Assembly (NCBI GenBank): GCA_034769895.1
Contig: CM068370.1
Location: forward strand, 38,343,031 to 38,407,030
Source: Magicicada septendecula
Lineage: Eukaryota; Arthropoda; Insecta; Hemiptera; Cicadidae
Length of the DNA stretch: 64,000 nucleotides
Reading direction: 5' to 3'
Shown here: positions 55,488 to 64,000 of the stretch, in pieces
Position numbering within the stretch: position 1 is the stretch's first letter
How the letters are laid out: every line of letters begins with the position of its first letter
Made by a program: the position numbers and the translations under genes
Notes under the pieces: generated by a model
The model's database searches: none
What the model saw: only the letters and a program-made list of their open reading frames with translations
What the model was told of the DNA's origin: nothing

Positions 55488-56315
55488 CAGTGGCGAAGCT
55501 AGTAGTTAATGAATGGGTAGGCAAAAATCTTATCTTAAATTTTTTAAGGAATCACTAAAAGCACGGTGGTTCAAATCGGACGCTGAGGTAGAGTTTGCTG
55601 TAAGCGAATGGTTCCACAAACAGCCGTAAGAATTTTACTAACAGGGAATCTACAGGGTAGTGCAACAGTGGAACTCATGTCTTAATGTTAATGGAGACTT
55701 CTTTTAAAATCGTTGAATAAAAAATGCTTTACAGCTCTATATGTCTTTCTATTGAACAATCCTTGTATTAGTCATACACAATAATACAACTGATTGAACT
55801 TCAAAATTTTAAACTTGATTAGTTTCTATATATATGTTTGATGTTACAAATAATTCAAATAACAATCTTGATCATCTGTTAGTTCAGCGGAATAACAGGG
55901 ACACTTTTAATAACCGCATAAAATAAACACACTTATAAACAACACAGGCGCTTTAACTTAACTGTTTGGACCACAGAAGTGAGGCATGCCTCAACGCTCT
56001 ATGTGTACAGTGCGGGACAATCCCCCCTCCCTTCACTTCCCTATCAAACCCGCACATTGCTTACATACGATGTATACAAAAAACGCTGAGGCAAGTTCAG
56101 GTTGCCTCATTCGCTTTAAACGAGCTATGCCGAATCTCACCTGTCACCATCTAGCGGTCGCTCAGTAAAGCACGTTTCGGTTTAATAAATTCGACAGTCG
56201 CGGTAACAATGTATAATCTTTACGTTATGTAGTTCATACGTATTTATAATTTTTATTCTACAGAATTTTTTAGGGTAGGCATTGCATCAATTGCCTCCAT
56301 GTAACTTCGCCACTG
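55488..56315. mobile_element. hAT-like terminal repeats enclosing a mariner relic
   Basis: CAGTGGCGAAG at the left and its inverse CTTCGCCACTG at the right. Flanks ATCAAATC (55480-55487) and ATAAAATC (56316-56323) match at 7 of 8 positions, fitting a hAT 8-bp duplication. The interior holds a mariner transposase end, which belongs to a different superfamily, so it is probably a nested or captured piece. Confidence 0.5.
55555..55740 (+). pseudogene. Mariner transposase C-terminal relic
   Basis: Reads 'WFKSDAEVEFAVSEWFHKQP', a stop, 'EFY', a stop, 'GIYRVVQQWNSCLNVNGDFF'. This matches the C-terminus of mariner transposases (usual form F.SDEEVK.AV..WL..QP..FY..GI..L..RW..C....GDY). The catalytic DD34D region is not present. 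Three stops in 60 codons show age. Confidence 0.8.
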
Positions 56316-56429
56316 ATAAAATCAAGTATTAAAGCTTGTCGTGTTGGCTCTGGTTTGGCTTTATTGTTCCACATTGCACAATACGGAATGCCACGTAACA
56401 GTGTAATTAGTTTAAGACAACATAGTGTT
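56316..56429. other. No gene recognised
   Basis: Short spacer before R3. Confidence 0.4.
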
Positions 56430-56945
56430 ACGCCATTTACAGAATGTTGTACACGTTTCTCGGCTATCCCAGCAGAGCCCAGAGCTGTAATGTTTGTGTG
56501 CGTACGTATTGCTAATTTGAGAAGAAAGACAATTACGTGACACTTAACATGCGTCAACCGTCGCGGCTGTTCCAGACTTCACCGGTCACGCACTGTGTTC
56601 AAGACCGCAATCAATTGCGCTCTAGTGTTTTCGAGTAGTGTTAACGGGTATTATTATGGATTATTCTGGAACATTTGTGCTATATATTTTAACAACGACA
56701 GCTGCCGCTTTGTTTCAGTTTTAGTGGCGATTTATTCAAGTGAGGTTTGAAGTACTGTGGCGAAGTGTTATTGTTTCATAATTGTGCGGGACTCTATTAG
56801 TTGACACTGTATTGTACAAGTTGATTATAAACTGTATTTGTGATAAATTGAAGCTGGTGATTAGTTGTCTCGTTGGTGTCTGTAATTTTGTTTTCCACTG
56901 TACCATACGACGATAAGTGACAGACCGTCGCAACAACAGTCTGAA
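56430..56945 (+). repeat. Interspersed repeat R3, copy 2
   Basis: Aligns with 7905-8480; see the blocks listed there. A 60-bp segment of copy 1 near 8300-8360 is missing here. Confidence 0.7.
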
Positions 56946-56949
56946 TTAG

Positions 56950-57925
56950 ACGAAATAATGTTAGTTGTTTTACTTGTCAACCATAGTCAGGTTTACATCA
57001 TTGTCAGTTATGATCAGAAGTAATAAAGGAGCGGGCCGCCGGTCAGGGAGCCTGTTTAAAGGATATTATTGTGACATTGGCTTAAAATTAATGCCGTCTG
57101 TTAAAAGAGGCCAGCAAGAGGCAAATCTCTTTTAAAGCGAATTAATAATCACCTCAAATTAGAGAAAAAAAGTTATACTTATTAACAAGGTTGCGACAGC
57201 TGGCGATCGTGTTGATCGATACTTTCGATTTAGGAAACTTTTTTTTACCGAATCTTAAATTTAAATTTGATGAATTCTGTTGATTTAATATATTTTTTGT
57301 TACGGTTTTAATTTTTTCATTAATTTCGCTGTATAAAAATGTCAACCAGAAACAAAATGGTTACAATTAAAGCGCGTGTTGTCGAGTGTATATAATAAAT
57401 GAGAGACTTATATTAATAGGCCGAGCAACAGTGCCAGATGATAGGCGACCACCAGCAGAGCAGACTCGTTATCTCCGATTACTTAGACCATTACAGCTTA
57501 TCACTGTGTGCTGTTAGCACTTTATTGTGGCCACGATTATCGCCACATTGGAATGTCACACCGGCTAATCAATTTAGTGTTTGGCGGCATTCACACGAAT
57601 GCGTGGGGCTTGACACGCGTATAATTAACACAGTATAGTGATTTTAATAATTCCGCAAGTCGCCTGAAATTTGTTTATGTTTCTTCGGCTTCCTCGTCTA
57701 ATTCAAAGGTCCCACGGATCGTCGTATTGTCCAGTGGAAACCAATGAAGTCACCAGCTTTAATTAACCATAAGTAACAATTTGTGATCAACAAAGTACTC
57801 TCATACAATAATTTGCAGTTTAATCAGCAAAAGAACCAAACTTAGATTATACAATATCTTAGTAAGACTAGTTGTGACGTATGATGCTGCGGATATCTGG
57901 ACACTACTTAACAGTGCCATACATA
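56950..57925. other. No gene recognised
   Basis: No coding or repeat family recognised. 57430-57640 is GC-balanced with GATTATCGCCACATTGG-like words and no repeat partner in the window; it could be host non-coding DNA. Confidence 0.35.
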
Positions 57926-57929
57926 ATGT

Positions 57930-58290
57930 AAGGTATTTGAAAGAAGAGTTCTAAGAAAATTCGTTGGGACAGTGAGGGAATGTGAAGAATGGCGCATACG
58001 GAATGATAGGGATAGGCGAGAACATAATGATGTTGATCAAGTCAATGAGCATCAGCTGGTTGGGACATATGATCCGCATGGAGGACGACAGAATTCTCAA
58101 AACAATTCTTAGAGGGGCAATAAATGGGCAAAGACCTAGAAGAAGGTGAGTATAGGAGCAGAAGATGACCTCAGGAGGATGGGTGTCGGGGAGTGGAGGC
58201 AGAGAGAGGCTGGAGGACCGAGATATTTGGAGGCGGCCAGTCGGGGAGGCCAAGGCTCATCGTGGGCAGTAGCACCAGAGGAATGAATGA
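57930..58290 (+). pseudogene. LINE tail, family F, copy 1
   Basis: Contains 'INIMMLIKSMSISWLGHMIR' type sequence, 'MEDDRILKTILRGAINGQRP' and 'GGRGGQGSSWAVAPEE', ending with a GAATGAATGAGTGAATGAAT tail. Frameshifted relative to copy 2. The minus-strand frames over this region are shadows. Confidence 0.75.
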
Positions 58291-58439
58291 GTGAATGAAT
58301 TTTTGTGTAATTCAGAGTGTGACAAAACAGGGGCCTGTCCCGTGTACCATACACTCTTGGCATGTCACTGTTCGTTGTTCTTTCCCTGGATGTCCCGTGC
58401 ACTATACACTCTTGACATATCACTGTTCCTTCTTAGTTG

Positions 58440-58660
58440 TTCTTTCCCTGGTATACAAAACTTCACCCTGAAACACAGCGTAGATAAATCATGTCTTCTC
58501 CTCAATTCTTTGGTATGTTTAAATGTTAAGGTTAATTATTCAGAGCCATACAAAACAGCAGGAACAGCGTAACTTTGTAAAACTTTAATCTCGTAAACCT
58601 GTCAGTGTACAATTGTGCTTTCTTCTGTTTTACAAGTTTGGTTAAATTTAGGCCGGTTTA
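58440..58660 (-). pseudogene. LINE post-RT fragment
   Basis: Minus strand near 58590-58540 reads 'TRLKFYKV' and, one base shifted, 'AVPAVLYGSE', the common post-RT signature. The rest is too decayed to assign to a family. Confidence 0.6.
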
Positions 58661-58689
58661 CGTTATTTCCTAATAAACGTTAGATTCTT

Positions 58690-58975
58690 TATAAAGCAGG
58701 GTGACGGGTACGGAACTAAGGAACGTTTGGGAATTGGAGGAATTGATTTATGGCGAGGACATAGTGAGATTTATCAAGTCAATGAGGTTCAGCTGGTTGG
58801 GACATGTGATCCGCATGGAGGACGACAGAATGCCCAAAGCAATTCTTAGAGGGACAATAGACGGGCAAAGAAGGAAAGGAAGACCTAGAAGAAGGTGGCT
58901 ATAGGACGTAGAAGATGACCTCAGGGTGTCGGGGATTGGAGGCGGAGGCTGGAGGACCGAGGTGTCTATACGTAT
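58690..58975 (+). pseudogene. LINE tail, family F, copy 2
   Basis: Reads 'GEDIVRFIKSMRFSWLGHVI', 'RMEDDRMPKAILRGTIDGQR' and 'RKGRPRRRWL', then a stop in place of the usual continuation 'EDVEDDL'. About 400 bp downstream of copy 1 in the same orientation, so a local duplication or two insertions. Confidence 0.8.
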
Positions 58976-58979
58976 GTCT

Positions 58980-59497
58980 CGGGTTACATCTTATAATACA
59001 GTTTTTGCTCCGTGCAGAGTTACAAATGTATTAAGTTGTTATATTAGTTTCTAAACTGTACAACGTCCTGTATCTCGTAAAATTGAAATACATATCGTTT
59101 TACTGCGCCGATAAAGCGTATTTTCAAAGCAACGTGCTATCGTAGTTATCGTGGAATTACGTAGTTCACATTAATTAGCCAGATGGGATGAATTCACTCA
59201 GCGCCGCTGCCCGCTGTTAATTTGTTTGTAAATGGTGGGCTTCAGCAATATGTCCCTCGCGGCGATGACATTTGTAGCCACTTCTCGGAAACAAAATAAT
59301 TTTATTTCACTTTAACTAAACACGCACACGATTCCCGCGGTGAATCGCTCTGGGGCCCGTTGGTCGGTACGCGAACAAATCGCAAGGCCCCGCGACTCCG
59401 ATGTGCGATTTCGCACGCACACGCGCGCGCGCATACTCACGCGGACTCTGCAGAGGTAAATATGTTTATTAACTACAGTCGTGCTGACTAACGTATA
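58980..59497. other. No gene recognised; CpG-rich 59180-59455
   Basis: CpG-rich sequence with GCGCCGCTGCCCGCTG and a (CG)n tract at about 59420-59432. No ORF or repeat partner found. Could be host regulatory DNA. Confidence 0.35.
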
Positions 59498-59500
59498 TTA

Positions 59501-59541
59501 AGCCGCGTCCAGACGTACGCACCGCACGGTGTGCACACCGT
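59501..59541 (+). repeat. Harbinger left terminal inverted repeat
   Basis: Perfect complement of 60507-60547, ending in CGGTGTGCACACCGT, itself palindromic. Confidence 0.95.
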
Positions 59542-59633
59542 ACGTCGTAATTTTCTGTTTCGGCGCACGGTGTGCGAGTTTCCGAGATCCACAAATTCTG
59601 GCGTACCAACCACGAAACAGTCTTGCAATTACT

Positions 59634-59936
59634 ATGGAGCAGGAAGGAGCTCTACTCGTGTGCAGTGGTGCTGCCGCCGTCATCGGTTATATTTTGAGGA
59701 AGAGGAAACACCGACGGGATCGCCGACGTCGTTGGTGGTCAACAAATATTTTTTTGCAACGAAAAGGCGAGGAGTTATTGCAAATCCTGAAAAATCAAGA
59801 AATCAGTGGGCAGTACAGGAATGACCTCACTCGAATGAGCTCAACAAACTTTGAGGAACTGCTGCAGATGATCGCCCCAGTTATTCAGAAGAAGCAGACC
59901 TACATGCGAGAACCCATTTCGGTTCAAGATAGGTAA
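59634..59936 (+). pseudogene. Harbinger transposase, first exon only
   Basis: From the ATG at 59634 the frame reads 'MEQEGALLVCSGAAAVIGYI', a basic stretch 'RKRKHRRDRRRRWW', then 'LLQILKNQEISGQYRNDLTR' and 'FEELLQMIAPVIQKKQTYMR'. This is the N-terminal region of HARBI1-type transposases, which goes on to a DDE domain. Here AG|GTAAGT at 59931-59937 looks like a splice donor right after 'ISVQDR', so this is exon 1 and the catalytic exon is deleted. ATG choice: earlier in-frame Met at 59529 lies in the terminal repeat. Confidence 0.88.
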
Positions 59937-60002
59937 GTAATTGATTAATAAATATGCAAAAAATATTTAAGTAATGGACATGAAAGAAAATTTAAATTGA
60001 CG

Positions 60003-60257
60003 TCATGAGCAAATTTTTGTATGAAACAACTTTTTGTGATGTATTACTTTCCCCTTCTCTCTTCTGTAAGATGAAAGTAAATAAATCATTTTCTTTTTAC
60101 ACTCCTCCGCAGGCCGCAACATCTTATCACCAATGTCCTTCCACGCGTCACTTTTTTTTATTTTATTAAAATGTTGTGGATCTGAAGGTTTCCACAATAA
60201 TGGATATTGTTTATAAATTTCGATCAACTCGAGAACTTTATCTTCTGACCACTCCAT
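60003..60257 (-). pseudogene. Harbinger MADF-domain accessory protein, partial
   Basis: Minus strand from the ATG at 60257: 'MEWSEDKVLELIEIYKQYPL' then 'LWKPSDPQHFNKIKKSDAWK', 'IGDKMLRPAEECKKKMIYLL', 'SSYRREKGKVIHHKK'. This is a MADF domain, the DNA-binding type of the second Harbinger gene, which in the superfamily helps the transposase enter the nucleus and bind the ends. It covers about 84 residues and runs out of similarity at 'LFHTKICS', so the C-terminal part is missing. Confidence 0.88.
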
Positions 60258-60419
60258 AACACTAAAAAGAAACTAGAATGAAAAACAATAGAAAGAAAAC
60301 ACAAATTAGTTCGCGAGGGGAAACGGTACGTGTGCGCCGCACTGTCCAGACATCAACTACCTGTCCACACATGACGCACGAACCGCTTTGTGTTCGCGGG
60401 AAAAACCGACAAAATCTGG

Positions 60420-60470
60420 ATCGTGGCGCACGGTGTGCGAACGGTGCGCACACCGTGTGCAACGTGTATG
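60420..60470. repeat. Harbinger subterminal repeats
   Basis: GCGCACGGTGTGCGAACGG and GCGCACACCGTGTGC lie here as an inverted pair. A further GCGCACGGTGTGCG is at 59563-59576. They repeat the core of the terminal repeats and could be extra transposase or MADF sites. Confidence 0.6.
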
Positions 60471-60506
60471 TCGCGCTGTCCAGACGTGGGAATTTCATGT
60501 ACGCGC

Positions 60507-60547
60507 ACGGTGTGCACACCGTGCGGTGCGTACGTCTGGACGCGGCT
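60507..60547 (-). repeat. Harbinger right terminal inverted repeat
   Basis: Perfect 41-bp partner of the left end, followed by TTA. Confidence 0.95.
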
Positions 60548-60680
60548 TTAGACGTAGCGCTGTTGGTGTTCTGCGTTGTCATCGAATACAAAAAATGAAA
60601 TCTTAGCCGCACTCTTATCACTGTAGTAATGTTTTTCTATGGAATTCTCTTTTTCCTTAAAAGTGTTCCATATATAATAT

Positions 60681-61098
60681 AATTTAATTAACAAAGTTGT
60701 ATTACTGGTTATAACCACAAACAGAATTATCACTGTTGCACACCACTATAGAAAAATTATTCCGATTAGCGCTTTCAAGCTTCACAGCTCATCGTCCTGA
60801 TCTTATTTCTAATTTTATCCACAACTTCTCACTTTGTTTTTTTACTTTTTTAGCTACCGCGTTCTTATTTCTAATTTTAACTTGCGCGTATTTCGGAATG
60901 ATATTATTAGCCAGACATTGTTTATTGAACCATATTACTTAAGACCCTCTTCAATTTGACTTTTAAGATAAGATATTTAAAGACTATACTTACCTTATTG
61001 TCGTCGTTTCCGATCTGACGACGAGCTGAGAAGCTTGACAGCGCTAATCAGAATAATTTTTCTATAGTGATGTGCAACAGTGATAATTCTGTTTGTTG
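60681..61098. mobile_element. Snap-back PLE-type element
   Basis: Flanked by TATATAATAT (60671-60680 and 61099-61108), a 10-bp duplication, though in AT-rich sequence. Arms 60715-60800 and about 61010-61096 are inverted: ACAGAATTATCACTGTTGCA, CACTATAGAAAAAT, GATTAGCGCT. A left-only extension GTATTACTGGTTATAACCAC is shared with the 41285-41765 copy. Confidence 0.75.
61010..61050 (+). ncRNA. Hammerhead relic, GAAA to GACA
   Basis: CCGAT, CTGACGA, a GAGCT...AGCTT stem II, GACA, GCGCTA, ATCAG. The family form would have CCGAT/ATCGG and GAAAGCGCTA, a good hammerhead. Here one A of GAAA is C, and stem I has one mismatch. Confidence 0.5.
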
Positions 61099-61139
61099 TA
61101 TATAATATGTTAATGTGTTCCATAAGCAAGAACAATAAT

Positions 61140-61655
61140 TAAGTCTCTAAATGGAATACTGTGGAGGACCGAAATAGGAAAACAAAGAAAAATGAGTATA
61201 TACAACGCAATGATTAAGAGCACATTAGTAGCCCTATATGGGTCTGAGACATGGAGAATGATAGAACATCTGAAAAGAAAGATAGAAGCCACAGAAATGG
61301 ACGCCTTAAGAAGAATATATAGAACATCAAAATTATACCGGGTCAGAAACGAAACAATTAAGCAACAAATGAATATAACAGAAACTGTTTTAGAACACAT
61401 CGAGAAAAAACAAATAATTTGGTATGGGCACGTGCAGAGAATGGGGGAGGAGAGGTTGCCAAAGAGAGTGATGACATGGATACCACAGGAAAACAGAAAA
61501 AGGAGAAGGCCAAAAGTAACACGGATACAGGGTGTAAGGAGATCAATGAGTGTACGAGGTCTAACCGAAGAAAACTGCAACGACAGGAGGGCAATTAGGC
61601 ATAGGACAATGTCGCAGGACGTTTTAACCCGAATATATATATATATATATATATA
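61140..61655 (+). pseudogene. RTE-like LINE ORF2 C-terminus
   Basis: Frame from 61192: 'STLVALYGSETWRMIEHLKR', 'MDALRRIYRTSKLYRVRNET', 'VLEHIEKKQIIWYGHVQRMG', then a basic 'QENRKRRRPK' stretch. It is the same clade as 22399-23485, by the order of 'E.MD..RR..R.SKL.RVRNETI' blocks. It ends in an (AT)n tail at 61637-61655, like that element. Confidence 0.85.
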
Positions 61656-61724
61656 CCATCACTGTATGGAAGGAATACTACACAGTGACATTTTCATGAC
61701 AGGTTATATATATAGATAGGAAGC

Positions 61725-62215
61725 GATGCAAGTAAATGTCTAGCATTTAATTATAATTTAGACAAACTAGAAATATTGGAAACACGAATTATTAGGAGAA
61801 TATTAGGCCCACGAAAAGCTTCAGAAGGTTGGAAATGAAGAAGTAATGATGAAATATATCAAAGTATAGAAAATATAACAGAAACAATGAGAAAAAGATG
61901 ACTATTATTTTTTGGATATTTATATAGAATGGACGACAATAGGTTAACGAAACAGATCTTCAGATATCTGTGGGAAAAGAATTCAACATCAATTTGGATT
62001 AAAGAAGTCCAAAAGAATTTAGAAAAAAAATAATATAAACGCAGAAGAAGCAATTGAAAGAGAAATTTTTCGGGCAAAAGTGTTCAAAACGGTAGGAGAG
62101 AGAAAAACGCAGGTTAAAAGTGGACTGAAGACAGGAAGAAGAGACATAGTGAAAAGATTAAAGAATACTGGAGAAAAAGAAAAGAACAAGGAATAAAGAA
62201 TTGGAATTGGCATGT
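61725..62215 (+). pseudogene. Second RTE-like LINE C-terminal fragment
   Basis: A frame with several stops reads 'KLEILETRIIRRILGPRKAS', 'LLFFGYLYRMDDNRLTKQIF' and a Lys-rich end 'VKRLKNTGEKEKNKE'. These are post-RT blocks of a different family from its neighbour. It abuts the previous tail with about 70 bp between. Confidence 0.7.
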
Positions 62216-62219
62216 GGTC

Positions 62220-62620
62220 CTCAGTTGACCGATACAAATAAAAAAAAACCTACTTTATAACTGGCGGTTGGTATGAATGCTTCGACCAATAGGAAGACAG
62301 TCAGAAGCAACAATCAGACGTATTAATGTGTTTTCAATTGCGCGGCACTTCCCAATATTATCTCTATGCAAAGATCAGATTGAAACGTCAGTGAGAGAAA
62401 TTAACGTCTTAAAATGATGTTGACGCAACGTTTTGTCACAATTAGTATTCACCAACCGCAATTATTTTTGTAACCGAAAATGGGTACGACCCGTCGTGTC
62501 GTCGTCATTCTACTGTATGTATAGCCGCTGTTTAATAACATGCAGAAACGTATTAACAACGTAACTATACAGAGAAAGATAAAGAGAAATTGTTTTACAA
62601 GGGAAGAGCCAGGACTAAGT
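62220..62620. other. No gene recognised
   Basis: No supported feature. Confidence 0.4.
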
Positions 62621-63240
62621 AGATTATCTACAACCCTTGGCCCCCCATGGGCGTGGAGCCCAAACCTAAAACGCTGACTAAGCGCCCGACGATGAACTGG
62701 TCGGTACACCTAGGAAAACGAGACGTGCAGCTCCATTCCCTCCGTGGGGTTCGGAATATCTACTATCTGGGATTTAGCAGCCCATAACATCCCCCCAGGG
62801 TACTCCTCAATTTAAAGTCTCCCGCAGCGACGCCATAAGACCGAAACCACAAACCACCTCGAGTACAACACCCGGATCACTCCAGGCCCCCCGTCCGCCC
62901 GTACCTGGCCCCTAGGAGCCCCCCGATCTCCCGATGAGTCAGTTTAGCCGTCTCGTTACTAAGAACGGGGACATCCCACCGACAAAGGGTCAACCATTTA
63001 TCAGGAGAAGTCTACCAGCGGCGGTCATTGACCACTTTCCGGGCCGGCTGATACAATATTTATTATGTGATAACAGTTGTTTTCATACCGACTATCATCC
63101 TTTCGACAACGTCATAATCACCGATCGGTTTATAGCGTCTGCTGTCGCTGTCCGATCTCCAAACGTTTCCTCCATTGCGCTACACAGGTCTTCAGTTGAA
63201 TTGAACTCTCTTAGCGCTTGTTGAATGTTTTCACCTCATG
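62621..63240. other. GC-rich block, unclassified
   Basis: GC-rich with C runs (CCCCCCCA-like) near 62640-62930. Frames on either strand show no recognised domain. By composition it could be the 5' leader of a LINE. Confidence 0.3.
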
Positions 63241-63454
63241 AGCGAGGAGGTCTTTCTCTTTTCCTTCGACCTATAGGTTCCCATTGAAATGCCACTTTTG
63301 GCAATCTTTCGTCTTCCATTCTGTACAAACCAGATTTGATGTTTTTTCCAGGGTCATCCAAAATAGTGTGTGGCACATTCGGAGCTAGAAACTGCTAGGT
63401 TGAAGGTTTGACCCCCTATATTTCCCTCTACACAAATGAGAAATTCAATACTCA

Positions 63455-63915
63455 GCGTCATCATCATCATCAACATCACCACTCCAAGGACTAGGCCTTA
63501 GACCTGTTCCGAAACACATCTCCTTATCGGTCTACCGACATCTCTCTTCCCAGTAGGGTGGTGACCCAAGGCAGCCACAGGTAGACGGCTATCAGTCGTG
63601 CGATTCAAGTGTTCTCCTTCTGTGGTCTTCAGTCTTCTGGTCCAATGATGCTATGTTTAAATCACGTCTAATATCCTCGTTCCTTCTCCGATCCAAGAGA
63701 GAACAACCTTGCGTCTCTCTTAGAAATTTCATTTCGGCTGCCTGAATCCTCTACATGTCCCTTTTACCAAGAATCCACGTCTCACTAGCTTACAGGAATG
63801 TGAGGACGGCCACAGTTTTATAAAATTTAATTCGGGTATTCTTCCGTGTTTTACTTTCATCCAGGTACCTATGAATCGTTCCACAAATTCAGTACTCTTC
63901 CCATATAATTTTACA
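63455..63915 (-). pseudogene. LINE tail, family D, copy 2
   Basis: Matches 39891-40357: ATCACCACTCCAAGGACTAG, CTCTTCCCAGTAGGGTGGTG, CATTCCTGTAAGC-like and GAATCGTTCCACA. Minus-strand reading is frameshifted. The rest of the window, 63916-64000, has no feature. Confidence 0.8.
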
Positions 63916-64000
63916 AATACGTTATATAAATCTTTTGCGTCTCAAAGTTTTTGAATTAACCAACGTGAAGTATTATGATTGAAAAAATTAATTATGGAAA

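Larger units (their letters stand above)
59501..60547. mobile_element. PIF/Harbinger transposon, internally deleted
   Basis: 1047 bp with 41-bp perfect terminal inverted repeats (59501-59541 and 60507-60547) starting AGCCGCGTCCAGACGTACGC. The flanks are TTA on both sides (59498-59500 and 60548-60550), the usual Harbinger duplication. Several internal copies of GCACGGTGTGC lie near both ends. The two genes typical of the superfamily, transposase and a MADF/Myb-like protein, are each present only as a first exon, facing each other. Confidence 0.93.

Overview
The window reads as a stretch of insect nuclear genome made almost entirely of transposable-element debris. Evidence for an insect is a Copia LTR retrotransposon with an internal tRNA-Met-type primer site, several RTE-like and Jockey-type LINE tails, Penelope-like elements (PLEs), PIF/Harbinger, hAT, pogo-like and mariner remnants, and long CA/CG and trinucleotide microsatellites. 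A cockroach- or termite-like (polyneopteran) source is my guess from overall style only. I found no convincing host protein-coding exon and no complete host RNA gene.

Layout. 0-5 kb: LINE fragments and a snap-back PLE tail. 5.3 kb: a 35-bp minisatellite. 7.0-7.85 kb: a short PLE with a GIY-YIG endonuclease and a hammerhead ribozyme. 9-13 kb: interspersed repeats, a LINE tail, pogo and hAT relics. 13.6-18.5 kb: a structurally complete but mutated Copia element. 18.6-19.7 kb: degenerate PLE pieces, one on the minus strand. 20.1-21.0 kb: a pogo-like element interrupted by an unclassified repeat and a tRNA-derived SINE. 22.4-23.5 kb: a 5'-truncated RTE-like element with an intact RT active site. 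24.2 kb: snap-back PLE. 25.5 kb: (CA)n. 26-27 kb: CpG-dense block. 27-30.3 kb: LINE fragments, one split by a 1.74-kb palindromic PLE. 32-38 kb: more LINE tails, microsatellites, a hAT relic and another snap-back PLE. 39.2-40.4 kb: three LINE fragments nested in one another. 41.3-41.8 kb: a snap-back PLE inserted into another. 44-50 kb: repeats and LINE tails. 50.37-52.23 kb: 23 exact-length copies of an 81-bp satellite. 54.6-58.9 kb: Jockey, mariner/hAT and RTE-like pieces. 59.5-60.55 kb: an internally deleted Harbinger with 41-bp perfect terminal repeats. 60.7-64 kb: another snap-back PLE and LINE tails.

The most notable theme is a set of palindromic PLE-type insertions that share one architecture: a short terminal extension on one side, inverted arms, 9-12 bp target duplications (mostly 11), and CUGANGA...GAAA hammerhead cores in the arms. 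Seven cores look intact by base pairing, several more are decayed. In one family the stop codon of the GIY-YIG ORF lies inside the ribozyme core.

Family labels are mine: A, A2, B, C, D, E, F for LINE tails; R1, R2, R3 for unclassified interspersed repeats. All boundaries were read by eye. No database search was possible.
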